From assembly GCA_022559985.1 (NCBI GenBank), contig JAFJTR010000004.1:620001-684000 (forward strand): a DNA stretch of 64,000 bases, read 5' to 3'. How positions within the stretch are numbered: the first letter of the stretch is position 1; each line of letters starts with the position of its first letter. This document shows positions 12,280-22,747 of this stretch, piece after piece. The translations under genes and the position numbers were made by a program. Below the pieces are notes generated by a model that saw nothing but the letters and a program-made list of their open reading frames with translations, was not told where the DNA came from and ran no database searches. The stretch is from Parastagonospora avenae f. sp. tritici 18332-5 (Eukaryota; Ascomycota; Dothideomycetes; Pleosporales; Phaeosphaeriaceae).

Positions 12280-13832
12280 CTACTCACCATCGGACTCACC
12301 TTCAGTATCCTCATCCATAGCATCGCCCATAACAGCATCGCTGCCGTCCATAGCCCCAAGACCGCGCGCGGAAGGCATTGCAAGGTCCGCCCCTAACTCC
12401 AGCGTCATAGGCGCACTGTTCTCTGACCCATCCTCATCGCTGCTGTCCTCGCTCGCCACCTTTCGATCATACGCAATCTTGCGGTAGCACGGCGTACCAT
12501 GCAAAGCATGCATATGATATCGCTTACACCACGCAGCCTCAGTCGCCTCCTCGATCTTCAAAGTGAGCTTGCGACGCGTCATGCGCAGCGTTGTACACAT
12601 GATATCGTAGATGAGTTTCGGATTCCACTGCACACCACGGCGCTTGTCAATCTGCATGCGGTTCTCGAGCTTGTTGCCACACAGCGCCATCGTATCAGCC
12701 CAGAGGTTGCGTGCTGCGCAGGGACTGTCGGCTTCAGTGTACAACTGAGCGAGGAGTTCTGGATCGAAGTCCGTGACGTTCTTCTCGAGAAGCGGGTCAT
12801 TTTCCTTCAACACACGGCTCCAGTCCGGGGCGTTCTGGTCGTAGTCCTTCAGACCTGCGTTGCGGCGGTTGGACAGCGCCTCGTTGAAGCGCCAGCACAG
12901 CGCGTCGAACTGATTGTACTGCTCTTGTCGGCGGCGCTTGGCGTGGAATGCCCGGATCCAGGTGTCGGCCACGAGATCGCAGACATTCCAGTTGCCCTCG
13001 GTGTGCGCGCGGATGTATATGCGCATGAGCAGTGTAGCTGTGTAGGCTACTTCGGCACCTTCAGGGTTCATTTCAGGCAGCTCGACGGCTATCTTAGGGC
13101 CACGACCGATTTTGCTCATTATTTGGTTGACGCAGTCTTCCAGTTGCTTGTCGATTCTCGGAGGCGCGCGAGGACCGCGGGACTGGGAATCGGTAGGCCA
13201 ATTGTCTTGTGGTACTATGGGAGCCTGAGGTGTTGCTTCCATGGGCTTATTCTTCGAGTTGCGCGCCGATGGCCCATCTGACTTGCGCTTAGATGGGCCC
13301 TTCGACGGCTGAGCTGAGTTGCTCTTGCGTGGACGACCAGGTCCGCGTTTCATTTGCTGCAGAAGCATCGCTAGAATAGTGAGTCAACATAAAGTCATAT
13401 TTGTGATTGGAGGATTGGGTGCTGCTACTCACGTGAAGGGCCCTGGGCTCCCCGATAGTCATCTTCGCCTTCCTCGTCATATTCCTTACCGACGGAGCTA
13501 GGAATGGCGATATCGCTTCCATAGGCGAAGTCATGCTGTTTCGTTGCCTTGATCTCGCGACCAGAGCGACTCCTCTTAATTGCCACCGGATGTGCGATAG
13601 GCAGCTCCTCATCCTCTTCTGGCTGTTCATCTGCTTGTTCTTGGCCATACGGATCGTTTTCGAAGCCGAGAGTGGGCGCGGTAGGTGGGCGGATCGTCAG
13701 CCTGAAAGGTGATGGTTTCGCAGGCATGTCACCCGATGTGATTGAGTCCCTCACATCGCGCGACATATTCGAGCGTGCACCGGCCCTCAGGTTGTGTTTG
13801 CGACCCGTCATGACTGTCCTCTGGGGTGGCAT
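12280..13832 (-). CDS. AT-hook nuclear protein, hypothetical
   Basis: Two exons (13433-13832, 12280-13370) give 496 aa. The N-terminal third is disordered and charged (an EEDEE run, then a basic KRSRSGREIK). An AT-hook core GRPRK is at about 145-149 within KRGPGRPRKS, followed by a lysine-rich stretch that would serve as a nuclear signal. Residues about 200-420 look globular and alpha-helical (EVAYTATLLMRIYIRAHTEG, then a KLIYDIMCTTLRMTRRKLTL segment). The C-terminus is acidic (EDTEGESDGE). Binding of AT-rich DNA is likely; the rest of the role is unknown. The intron is placed by phase and is 62 nt. Confidence 0.75.
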
Positions 13833-14375
13833 TGTGGAATCAATTCAACCTACGAAGTTGTGTAGTTATTGGGTTGGGTCGCGGGTAAGTGGTGGAGTAG
13901 CTGTGATAAGTTGGGAGCGGTGGGGAGAAATATTGGGGAGTCGTATGTTGACTGATGGGAGCGCAGGTGAAGGTGAATACCCTAAAAAGCTTGCGGCCAA
14001 CGCATGCTCGGGGCTCCCTACCGACGATAACTCACGTGACACATAGGTGAAAGATAGGCAATGCGATAGATGTACTTGTATGTGGCATCTGTTCGCAAGT
14101 CTTGTCCGCTCACCAGACCGATGGTGGTAGGCATCTTGGAAAGCATGAGGAGCAACGGCAGTAAAAGTAGACTGGGGTAGACCTCTACTGTTTAAAACAG
14201 CACGTTCTAATGATCAACATGTTCCCAGCCGCTGTATAAAATCAAGAAAGTAATTCGAACAATCTCTTGTAGCTGTCCAGAATAGAATTTGAATAACAAA
14301 GTATGAGATCTGAATAAAGAGATTCGAGGCTCTAAAAGCCAAAAGACAAGGAAAGAAGACGAGCCGAAATCTGGA
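13833..14375. other. Intergenic
   Basis: 5' flank of the AT-hook gene and 3' flank of the next minus-strand gene. No gene or repeat seen. Confidence 0.5.
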
Positions 14376-15137
14376 TCACAAATTATGTTGCGAACTATTC
14401 AGCTGTTTAACAAACTGGTACGTAGCTACTTGCTCCGCCGAATCCTTGATCCCCAGCAAAGGGTTGGCCAGCACCAAGATGCCTGTATCTTGCTTCTTAC
14501 GTGCGCGGAAAGCAAGCACTTTGAAGATCTGCTCAAATACATTGGAGTCGGTGGGCATATTGGTCTGCTTCCACCTGCCATCTTGACCGTTGTCGAAACC
14601 ATTCAACAAAAACTCCTGGCTAGAGAGACGGAGGTTGCGGGCTAGTGTCTTCAGCACAGGTAGTGAATGCTGGAGCTCGTAAGCGGTGATACGCGTATTG
14701 TAGTTCACGTCCAACGTACGCATCATAAAGTGGTTCAGAAGCTTGCTGTATGTCAGTGGCGCCTCGTCGATACGCGTTAGAGCTGCTGGAGGAAGTGAAT
14801 CACAAGCGCGAGCCAGCCTGAGTTCCATCACTTTACTACCCTCACTGTAGTTGAACATGGTGAGATTTACGCTCCAGAGTGATTATGACCGCGGTCGCCT
14901 GCGAGTATCGTCTCATACTCTCAGGTCGCAGGCATGATGTAGGAACTTAGACGAGTATACCAACAATGTTATCTGATTCGACTTCGATCCGCAAAACATT
15001 AGCGGGAAAGTATTCAGGTGTGTAATACGGTATTCCGCATGGTCCTTCACAAAGGAACAGAATTCAGCTTCGCTGCCTGGCGGCCGCTCGAAGCGATTGA
15101 CCACCATGGCAGGAACCATTTGTACCTGTAGCCGCAT
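14376..15137 (-). CDS. Hypothetical protein, uncertain exon structure
   Basis: The reading frame 14376-14858 (160 aa) has protein-like composition (LLNHFMMRTLDVNYNTRI, RWKQTNMPTDSNVFEQIF). Upstream on the same strand, 14953-15137 also looks coding (VVNRFERPPGSEAEF, HLNTFPLMFCGSKSNQ). The two join in phase through an intron at 14872-14952 (GTCTAAG donor, GGAG acceptor), giving 226 aa and LLVYSVNLTMFNYSEGSK across the junction. The donor is not the fungal consensus; a better-looking GTATAC donor 8 nt upstream does not keep frame. It could be one gene, two exons of a larger one, or a decayed gene. No known domain seen. Confidence 0.4.
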
Positions 15138-16048
15138 CGCAAGCAGTAGAAGTAAAGCCGTACACTATTGTTGGACCATGTGCCCAGTTTGTTACTTATC
15201 TGTTAGGTTTGCTTCGTGGCGAAGGGAACGTAGGAGTCTGTGCTGACTGAGAGGAAGTGGCCTCCTCAGAAGTGCGTTAAAGATGCTGTCGGGGTTTCGG
15301 AGGTCCGATGACCGCGGCAGTCTTCGATACTTTGTGCTCAATTGCCTATTCCGGCTTCTTCGCTTCGTCACGGACTTCGCTTACAATGTGGTGGAAGGTT
15401 GTGTGCACAACGTTCGAATGTAGTGGCAATGTGCAGTTGCCTCACGACTCAGACAGCTACCATCGGTTGTCATCTAATCATTGTGCGATCAGAGCCTGTC
15501 ATATCAGAAGATTAGAAGAGTGTTGCAGCATATGGTATCCCTGTGCTGGACCATTTTGATCCACGGGCCCAAAACGATGATTGTATGTCTGCTGCATTCG
15601 ATTCGAAGGGGTTGCTTCTGCTTTGAAATCCCGATGTTAACTCCATTGCTTTGAAATACAGAGGTCTGGTGATACCAAATAATTCTTCGTGGTAGGATGC
15701 GGTTCTATCGGGTGTCAGCGAAGTTGCTGCTCAATACTGGTACTATCTCGGATGATGCAGAGGACGTGATATCGGGCGGACGAAGAAACGACATCCGTCC
15801 GGCGCTAAACCAGAACCATCATATCCTGAAAAGACCCGCTTATACGCTCCGCAAAGTCGCATGTCATTACTAAGGTATGCTGGTCTGAATCTGAACCTGA
15901 ATCTTGATCGATGCCATACATCTTGGCTACATATAAGGACCGTATATCGTACTTCCAAGAAGACAAAAGCACGACTTCGACCATCTCTAAACCACACCAC
16001 AATTTCAAACACATCTCAAACATCCCTGAGACTTTACCAAAAGCAATA
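15138..16048. other. Intergenic
   Basis: No gene supported. A TATAAG at about 15932-15937 lies some 110 nt upstream of the Gal80-like gene and is a plausible core promoter. Confidence 0.5.
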
Positions 16049-17268
16049 ATGACATCTTCACGGAGGAACATCGGTCTTATCGGTCTCTCAGCAAAAGGGT
16101 ATGCTTGAATAGAAACCAGTATCGGATGTCTCGGCTAATCCTCGCAGCTCATGGGCTTCAAGGTCTCACCTCGGTTACCTTCAGAACACTGATCTCTACA
16201 GAATTACCGCTCTGCAGAACAGCTCAAAGGCGTCCGCCGAGGCGGCGGCAAAGGAGTTCCAGTTAGAGGGCGTGGCTACTTACGACAATCCTTCCGCCAT
16301 TGCCAAAGATCCCAATGTCGACATCGTAGCCGTCAGCGTCAATGTACCAGAGCACTACAAGCTCATTGTTCCTGCGCTTGAGGCAGGCAAGGATGTCTTC
16401 TCAGAATGGCCACTTGCCCGCAACCTTTCTGAAGCGGAGGAACTCGTCAAGCTAGCCAAAGCAAAGGGCGTAAAGACCGTGGTAGGGTTGCAAGCTCGCC
16501 AAAACCCAGCCATCATCAAGGCGAAAGAGATCATCCAGTCAGGACAACTTGGGAGAATTCTGAACACGTCTATGTATGGTCACGTGAGTCCTTCTACGTA
16601 CCCTATCCCGGAAATCCCCATGCCTGCCGCTAATTTCCATTTCACAGGGCATGATTTTTGGTTCGGTCATTCCAGAGAGCTTTCTCTACGGCTTACCCGT
16701 GGAAGCCGGCGCGAATCTGGTAACCATACCCTTCGGCCACGCAGTCGATGCATTGTGTTACGTTCTCGGCGAGATCAAGGATATTTCCGCCACTATTGCC
16801 AACGTCCAACCCGAGCACGATTTCATAGACAAAGATGGGAAGCCCAATGGAAAAGTCACCAAGACAGCACACGACCACGTCTCCTTTAACGGCAGACTCG
16901 CGAACAGCGGTGGCGTCATCGGTGTAACCTACGTGGGAGGAAATTCGCGCACTAGACGCGAGTTCTACTGGGAGATTAACGGCACGGAAGGATCGCTCGT
17001 GTTTGAGAATCCCAACGCGATGGGTGGGCATATTCAGATGTTCCAGCCGAGCTTGAAGTTGGCAACGAATGAAGGCATTGAGGAGGTCCAAGTTGAGAAG
17101 GCTGCAGACTTCTCGTTCAATGTTGGAAAAGCTTGGGACGCGCTGGCTGGCAAAGGGCTGGACCAGGGATACAGTGTTACGACTTGGGATGATGCGCTCC
17201 TTCGACACAAGATGATTGATGCGATCTACCGCAGCGGAGAAAGTGGGAAAAGGGAGAACTACGTCTAG
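16049..17268 (+). CDS. Gfo/Idh/MocA family, Gal80-like protein
   Basis: Three exons (16049-16098, 16148-16583, 16648-17268) give 368 aa. An N-terminal Rossmann fold opens with IGLIGLSAKGSWASRSH (8-24), followed by the paired alpha/beta substrate domain with VEAGANLVTIPFGHAVDALC. Catalytic family members carry an EKP motif whose Lys acts in catalysis; here the spot reads EWP (E103-W104-P105). The same E-W occurs in the transcription regulator Gal80, as does the SKG..AS.SH nucleotide loop. I therefore read it as a Gal80-type NAD(P)-binding protein, possibly regulatory or a dehydrogenase with changed chemistry. The C-terminus overlaps the convergent CCCH gene by 92 nt. Confidence 0.85.
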
Positions 17269-17992
17269 ACACTGCACATGCGCTGAGTGATCTAATAGTC
17301 ATCAGGAGCACACTTATAAGTTTATGAAGAATCCTGAATGTATTTGGTGCTACAAGATGTCTTGTACAGGCTTCCGAAAGTCTCTGAAGACATCCAGGCT
17401 GCCTTTTAAACTCCATGCGCTCATGCGCCTCCTTCTCTGCAGCCTTGTTCGCAGACTCCAAGCCCGCAATGACGTCTCCATCCACCTCTTCCTGGTTCTT
17501 ATGCACATACTTGCAGTTGCTGCGCTGGCACTGTTTGCCTTGTCCTGCCCGTATACACATATCGCTATAGATAGGTTTCGGCAGCGAAAAGTTGATGTAG
17601 CCGTCTGCCTGCGACTTTCGGAGAGGGTTTGTCGTGCTCCGTGACCATGCAGCTGCCTTGCTTCTGAAAGCAAGAGGCGCGGCACTGATCGTTTTGACCT
17701 GGTTGGCTTGGATTTGGCGCATCATCTCGTCCTTCTCGGCTTGGGGGCGGTCTGTGCGGGCCTTCTCTTGGCGCCATGCTTCGACTATCTTCTCGTACTC
17801 GGTTGTAACAGCCCCAATGATCTGATGTAGGACGGGAGGCGAGGTGGTGGCATATGTAGATGCCGGGTCGTTCAGATGCTGAGTCCAGCTATCTGCTGGC
17901 AGAAGTGCGACTGCGAGATCGGCGCCAGCCTCATCGGTGATGTCCATGGTGATGTCGTCCTTGTCGGTGACATTCATGGTGATGTGGGGCAT
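17177..17992 (-). CDS. CCCH zinc-finger protein, hypothetical
   Basis: Single-exon frame of 271 aa. A coiled-coil-prone helix (about 62-100, YEKIVEAWRQEKARTDRPQ) precedes one zinc finger, C146-x8-C155-x4-C160-x3-H164 (CIRAGQGKQCQRSNCKYVH), close to the CCCH class that binds RNA. After residue 215 the character changes to a Ser/Cys/Arg-rich tail that lies antisense to the last 92 nt of the neighbouring Gal80-like CDS, so the true C-terminus may be earlier or reached by an unseen intron. An RNA-linked role is inferred from the finger only. Confidence 0.65.
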   Translation of the reverse strand: MPHITMNVTDKDDITMDITDEAGADLAVALLPADSWTQHLNDPASTYATTSPPVLHQIIGAVTTEYEKIVEAWRQEKARTDRPQAEKDEMMRQIQANQVKTISAAPLAFRSKAAAWSRSTTNPLRKSQADGYINFSLPKPIYSDMCIRAGQGKQCQRSNCKYVHKNQEEVDGDVIAGLESANKAAEKEAHERMEFKRQPGCLQRLSEACTRHLVAPNTFRILHKLISVLLMTIRSLSACAVSRRSSPFSHFLRCGRSHQSSCVEGAHHPKS

Positions 17993-19148
17993 GGTGAGTG
18001 ATATTGAGTTGATACACCGAAAATGCGAGCTCGAATTTGCGAGGGTGGTTGGATTTTCAATGGCCCAGGCGAGGTGAGAGAGTTCATCAACAACAGAATG
18101 CCGCCAAGCCCACTAGCCTCCGATATATCACGTGCGGCAGAGTGAATGTGCAGAGACAAACGCAACATAACGCCCGTCGCAGCGCGGCCGGCAAACGTGC
18201 GTAGTCAAAATTGGTGTAAGCACGCACCCACCCACCCACAAGCTCAATTTATTCCTTCTTCCTCAAGCTCGATCCTTAAGGATCAAAACCCAATGAAAAA
18301 GATATCACATGGCAAACACTCCACAAGGGAAAACGTGCAGCTCGCCGCAACCAAACTCAAGACGGACAAAGGGCCATGCATGCCAGCAGTTTCGAAGCGA
18401 GTACGAATATGGTCGCGGACTGGGACGGGCAAGCCGTCCCTGGTCAGCCAGTCTTTCACTGAGCCTTAACCTTATCCCGTTGAACCACAGATTTACTGCT
18501 AGAACAGTGTCGCCTCTGGGGAACGCGTCTTGCATACCTTTATCCGGATAGGATCTGCGCATGAGGCATGAACTTCTCCTGGGAGGGGATGTCTTAGTGA
18601 GGTGGACGCTGAGGTGGTGGGGTGGGTTGAACTTACAGTGCGCGGATGAGGAAAAAGAAAGAGAGTTCGAGGGAGCGGGCAGGCTTACATACCCAGGCAG
18701 GCCTTGGCTACGCTAGGAGCGGCGAGTCTATGGTTCCGGACGGCGACAGCCTTGTTGGCGTTTGCTAGGTCTACGTGAATTCGAGTTGGTGCTCACCTAG
18801 GCCATCGAGCCCAGCGATATCGGCTCGAGCGACACAAAGGTGATTGCACAAGCACCCAAAATCAAAGACCACACAACTTGAGCTTAAGTTGTGCATATAC
18901 TGCGGCAGCGTGATGTGCTTGACGGTCTCTGTGTTACAGCACGCTGCATACAATGTCTCGTTGAGGCACAGGGCGAGTGGAAGAGGATGTATGTATCAGT
19001 CTCATTGCTTTCTCGTGATTCATGCTGCTATGGTAGCATGAACCGTACATATGAGTCATCTTCAAGGTAAAGCTGCCATGTAATGCCTTAGTGATGCCAC
19101 TGCTAGAGGCAGTGTGCTCTTCTGGCCCACACAAACAGCGAGACGCCT
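17993..19148. other. Intergenic
   Basis: About 1.15 kb with no supported gene; holds the 5' flank of the CCCH gene and the 3' flank of the UCH gene. No tRNA A/B boxes or repeats recognised. Confidence 0.5.
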
Positions 19149-19880
19149 CTAATTGAGACTCTGCGCGAGCGCGATAGCTGAGAACCTGAGATCCCCACCC
19201 TTCTCCGACTCGATTCCAATCAATCTTCCTAAGCCCTTCTCCAGTGCCGCCGCGCTCAGCACATCCTCGTCGTCCTTCAGCGCGCCTCGATCGAGCGGAC
19301 CTTTGCGATCTCCTTCAAGCTCCCACAGATGTCCATCTTTTGCCTTGACAAACGCGACGAAATGCTGTCCACTGTGCACGTTGTTCTGGGGCGTTGGCGC
19401 AGCTGTATCACCCAACTTGGCGGCATCCACATGTGCCTTTTCGAAACCATCTGAGTCCTCTAGGACCTTGGCACGTTCCCACATCGTCTTTGGGAGTGCA
19501 TCTTTGCGGATCTTGTCGAGGGTCGAATCTGGCTTGATGTGTTTTGAAGCTTCACTGTTGAGCAGGGTGTGGACGAGGCCGATGCTGCCACATGCATTGC
19601 CGATGGTCTGCTTGAACCAGATGACAGGGTCGTCTTCGCCTTTGCCGGCATACTCAGGCTTGTCCTTGTCCTCTGACTGTCGCATCTCTTTCCATGTTGG
19701 TGTAAGCGGGATAATGACAAGTAGAGCATAGACAGGTCGCGGAATGAAGGCCAGAAACTCTCGGTCGATGAGGGAGTAGACGTCGTAGAAAGAGAGGGTA
19801 TCATCCAAACCCAGTGACTGAGCAAGCTGGTTCATGACCTCTGGGTTATTCTCGAGCATCGTCCACAGTTTCTTCGCCAT
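19149..19880 (-). CDS. Ubiquitin C-terminal hydrolase, UCH (C12) family
   Basis: 243 aa from the internal ATG at 19880. The family begins with a (W/T)xxLExNPEVM segment, here KLWTMLENNPEVMNQL, so this start fits better than the ATG 87 nt upstream (272 aa). The catalytic core is Q91-TIGNA-C97-GSIGLVH with the oxyanion Gln and nucleophile Cys, and H173 in QHFVAFV. The acidic member of the triad, usually Asp in LDG, reads Glu here (LWELEGDRKGP). The enzyme frees ubiquitin from small C-terminal adducts in the cytosol. The length matches UCHL1/UCHL3/Yuh1, without the UCHL5 tail. Confidence 0.9.
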   Translation of the reverse strand: MAKKLWTMLENNPEVMNQLAQSLGLDDTLSFYDVYSLIDREFLAFIPRPVYALLVIIPLTPTWKEMRQSEDKDKPEYAGKGEDDPVIWFKQTIGNACGSIGLVHTLLNSEASKHIKPDSTLDKIRKDALPKTMWERAKVLEDSDGFEKAHVDAAKLGDTAAPTPQNNVHSGQHFVAFVKAKDGHLWELEGDRKGPLDRGALKDDEDVLSAAALEKGLGRLIGIESEKGGDLRFSAIALAQSLN

Positions 19881-20478
19881 GTTTGCTGGTTGTTCGCAGT
19901 GATGCACAGAGTTGATCTTGTTGTAATGATGGGAGACGAAAGTTATGAGTTCGTCGACAGATGCCACATGATGGTCATGGTAGGTCGTGCATCAGGCAAC
20001 AGCCCTGACGTGTGTTACAGGGATGCTCTGCACCTGTGGGTCCGTTGCAGCTAGCGTGGTGAATTGAAGCGGGAAGGCGCGTTCGGGATCCACCATTCTT
20101 TGCCCCGCACTAGATCGTTTCAGGAACGCGGGGTATTTCCAGGCGACGACGATGCTTGCTTCAACACGACAGTAACAAGGTCCCGCACGTGCAAATGAAT
20201 CGAACTTTCTCCGTATTACTTCCTAGATCAGTCTACAGCTGCAAGCCTTTTCATGTCATCAGGGCTTTTTCAAGCCACAGTACGTCGGTCAGAGACCGGG
20301 TCAGTCCGGGTCTCCGCATCCGTATAGCTCATTCCATAGCACATATATCTATGCTCATGTCCAGCACCCCTTGTTCCTAATTTTTATCTGTCCTCTTTGT
20401 GACTGTCTTTAGAGTCCTGTCTTTTGTCGTTGATTAGTTCATTTGACCCCCCAAGAAGCTAACACTACACTAACGACC
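19881..20478. other. Divergent promoter region
   Basis: Shared upstream region of the UCH and cupin genes. No gene seen; pyrimidine-rich tracts (CTCTTTGTGACTGTCTTT) precede the cupin start. Confidence 0.5.
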
Positions 20479-21053
20479 ATGGACGACGAAGCAATACAGG
20501 CTTTGTCAACTATGGAGATGCCACGAAGACCAATCAACTTCGTATCCTCTACATCGGGCGATATCTTGAAGCTTGGTCACATTACGTGCAGAATTATGGA
20601 GGACGGATCAATGACAGGTTATTCCCCCCAACAACACTCTTTTCACAAGTACTGATCGTTCAAGACAACCGCATAGGTTCTGCTGAATTCACACTGCCAC
20701 CAAACACAGTCGGTCCGCCAGCCCATTGGCACGAAATGCACGACGAGACCTTCCTTGTGACACAAGGCGTGGTACGCTTTCACGCCCCTGATGGTGCGTA
20801 TCACGATGCGCATGTTGGCGACTACGTCACTGTACCTATTCGCGCACCGCATACGTTCTCCAACCCATTCGACCAGGAAGCGAAGTTCTTCAACACATAC
20901 ACTCCTGCGTTCTACATCGATTACTTTAAGATACTGGCTCAGATCAGCAACAGCGATGAGAGGATGAGCAAAGAGAAGAACATTCAGGTGATGAGTCGGT
21001 TTGCGACTATGCCTGCGAAGCCGATGCTGGAGGAACAGGCAAAGGGGAAATAG
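20479..21053 (+). CDS. Cupin-domain protein (quercetin dioxygenase-like)
   Basis: Exons 20479-20617 and 20665-21053 (47-nt intron) give 175 aa. The start sits in a strong ACCATGG context; an earlier in-frame TTG is ignored. One cupin barrel is clear: PPAHWHEMHDETFLVTQG holds the first metal-binding set (two His and Glu), and PIRAPHTFSNP holds the last His. Such single-domain cupins bind Fe, Mn or Ni and include quercetin-type dioxygenases and many proteins of unknown substrate. A Lys/Met-rich C-terminal helix follows. No pathway partner is adjacent. Confidence 0.85.
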
Positions 21054-21236
21054 CCCAGGTAGCACAACAGGTATATGTATGTATTTGCCAAGCTGCGTTC
21101 TAAAATTATAGAGAGTATGAGGTAGCCATGTCGTAGTCTACGAGCTATACCCAAGTTATCAGTCTCGTCGTTGTTCCGCTATGTACATTGAAAGCTCCAT
21201 GGCAACATGAGCCTCCATCTACTTCGCCGCTTCTAC

Positions 21237-22280
21237 TCATGTCTTCTTCCTCTGCGTCCTGCTTGATCGACGTGTGACAGGTGTAACGCGCGGTCGCTTG
21301 TTCGATTGCTCGACACCTTCGCTATCCCCTGCATAGTTATACTCCTCATCTCCCGCTGTGCTCCTTCTCTTCGTGGCCTGGGTGTAACTTCGTACATTGG
21401 AGCTTCTGCGCTGGCGTGAAGTAGCAATCTGGTCATTGTACCTGTTCACCGGGACATTGGTGGCAGCATCGGCTTTGCTATGGCGAGCGCTCTTGGAAGC
21501 TGGAGCATGATTTCTGCTGGTCCTTCCCGAAGCATGAGTGCTGTCCGCATCCCAGTAATCGTCGCTGTCGAAGAATCCGGCGTCGCTTCGAGTAAGCTTC
21601 TCAGACGTCCTCCTAGCTGTATCTGCCGTCACGTCCACGTCCTTCGGGTCAGGGTCGACATCCTCAAACATGTTCTCCCCCGTCCTCGGCATCGCCGTAT
21701 CGAACGGATGTCTCTCATCTCTCGGTGTATATCGCGACGAGAGCGTCCCATCGCTATGACACGGTACGCTCGTGATCTTGAGCGCAATGTAACACTTCCT
21801 GAATGCCGTGGCCTTCTTACGCGTCTTCGCCTCTGTTGCATTTAAAACTGCGCGCCGCTCTTCAGCGACCGAGGATGAGACGGCCGCTGGTATCTTCTTT
21901 TCGTTCTCTATCTCGACGCACGCATCGCAATAGAAGGGCTTGTCGCTAACAGTATTACCGTTCTTCATCTTCATCGCCCTCTTGTACTTCAAAGAGCGGT
22001 CGAGGTCCGCATCGTCGTCCACGTGATAGCAGTTCGGCGCACACGGCTCATTGGGCAGAGCGGTCGTAACGAGGTGTCCGCACTTCAAGGCGTGTTCGAA
22101 AGACTGCGTAGTGTCTAGGCAAGGATTGCTTGCATCTGTGACGCTCCTCTTCGGATACCTAATCGTTTCGCGGACGATCTTGGGTGATTTGGGTGTTTCG
22201 CGCCCCATTTGGAAATTGCCATACAGAGCGAAGCGTGAGTTGAGCATGGCGGAAAACTGCCGGACCACGTCTGGAGGCAT
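21237..22280 (-). CDS. Cys/His-rich N-terminus, basic nuclear protein, hypothetical
   Basis: 347 aa from the ATG at 22280 (MPPDVVRQFSAML). The frame stays open upstream to 22433, but that stretch is Arg/Cys-rich and unlike a protein start. Residues 54-121 hold spaced Cys and His (C54, H63, C67, H69, C80, C84, H86, C118, C121) that could bind zinc, though they do not fit RING or PHD spacing that I know. The C-terminal half is disordered, basic and Ser/Thr-rich, with KKRKR-like signals (NKRPR, RTQRKK), so a nuclear location is likely. Function unknown. Confidence 0.65.
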   Translation of the reverse strand: MPPDVVRQFSAMLNSRFALYGNFQMGRETPKSPKIVRETIRYPKRSVTDASNPCLDTTQSFEHALKCGHLVTTALPNEPCAPNCYHVDDDADLDRSLKYKRAMKMKNGNTVSDKPFYCDACVEIENEKKIPAAVSSSVAEERRAVLNATEAKTRKKATAFRKCYIALKITSVPCHSDGTLSSRYTPRDERHPFDTAMPRTGENMFEDVDPDPKDVDVTADTARRTSEKLTRSDAGFFDSDDYWDADSTHASGRTSRNHAPASKSARHSKADAATNVPVNRYNDQIATSRQRRSSNVRSYTQATKRRSTAGDEEYNYAGDSEGVEQSNKRPRVTPVTRRSSRTQRKKT

Positions 22281-22747
22281 GGCGAGGATCGGTTGAGAGC
22301 GCTGGCAGGCGCAGGCGCGAGAGCGGCGGCGTTGCGTGGCAGGTGGATGTAAACAGAGGGCGCAGTCGAGGGTCAGTGAAGGCGCGCGCGAACGGACGAC
22401 TTGATACGCGTACCTCTCAACTCGAAAGTGCAAGCAACAGTTGAAGAGCGATGTGTAAGGGCAGAGATGTGAGAGAGACCAAGTTGCGCAAGAAGTGTAT
22501 TAGCGCCTCAATCTTAATGGCCGCTTTCACGAGGAATTCCTAGTCAAGGCGCATTGCAGCGCCGTAAAGTGAACGATGGAGTCATGCGCAACGCTTACAA
22601 GTTCCCATGTATTGCATCGCTTCACCGGAAACAACGCGAAATGGAGAATGTTGTCAAATCGTCCAGTGTGAACACAGTCAGTTATCCTTGTATGAGAATG
22701 TGTCACTTTTCGATATAATGTGGTAGTCGCGAATGCTCAACGTGTGT
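22281..22747. other. Intergenic
   Basis: 5' flank of the Cys/His-rich gene and 3' flank of the glycosidase gene. No gene seen. Confidence 0.5.
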
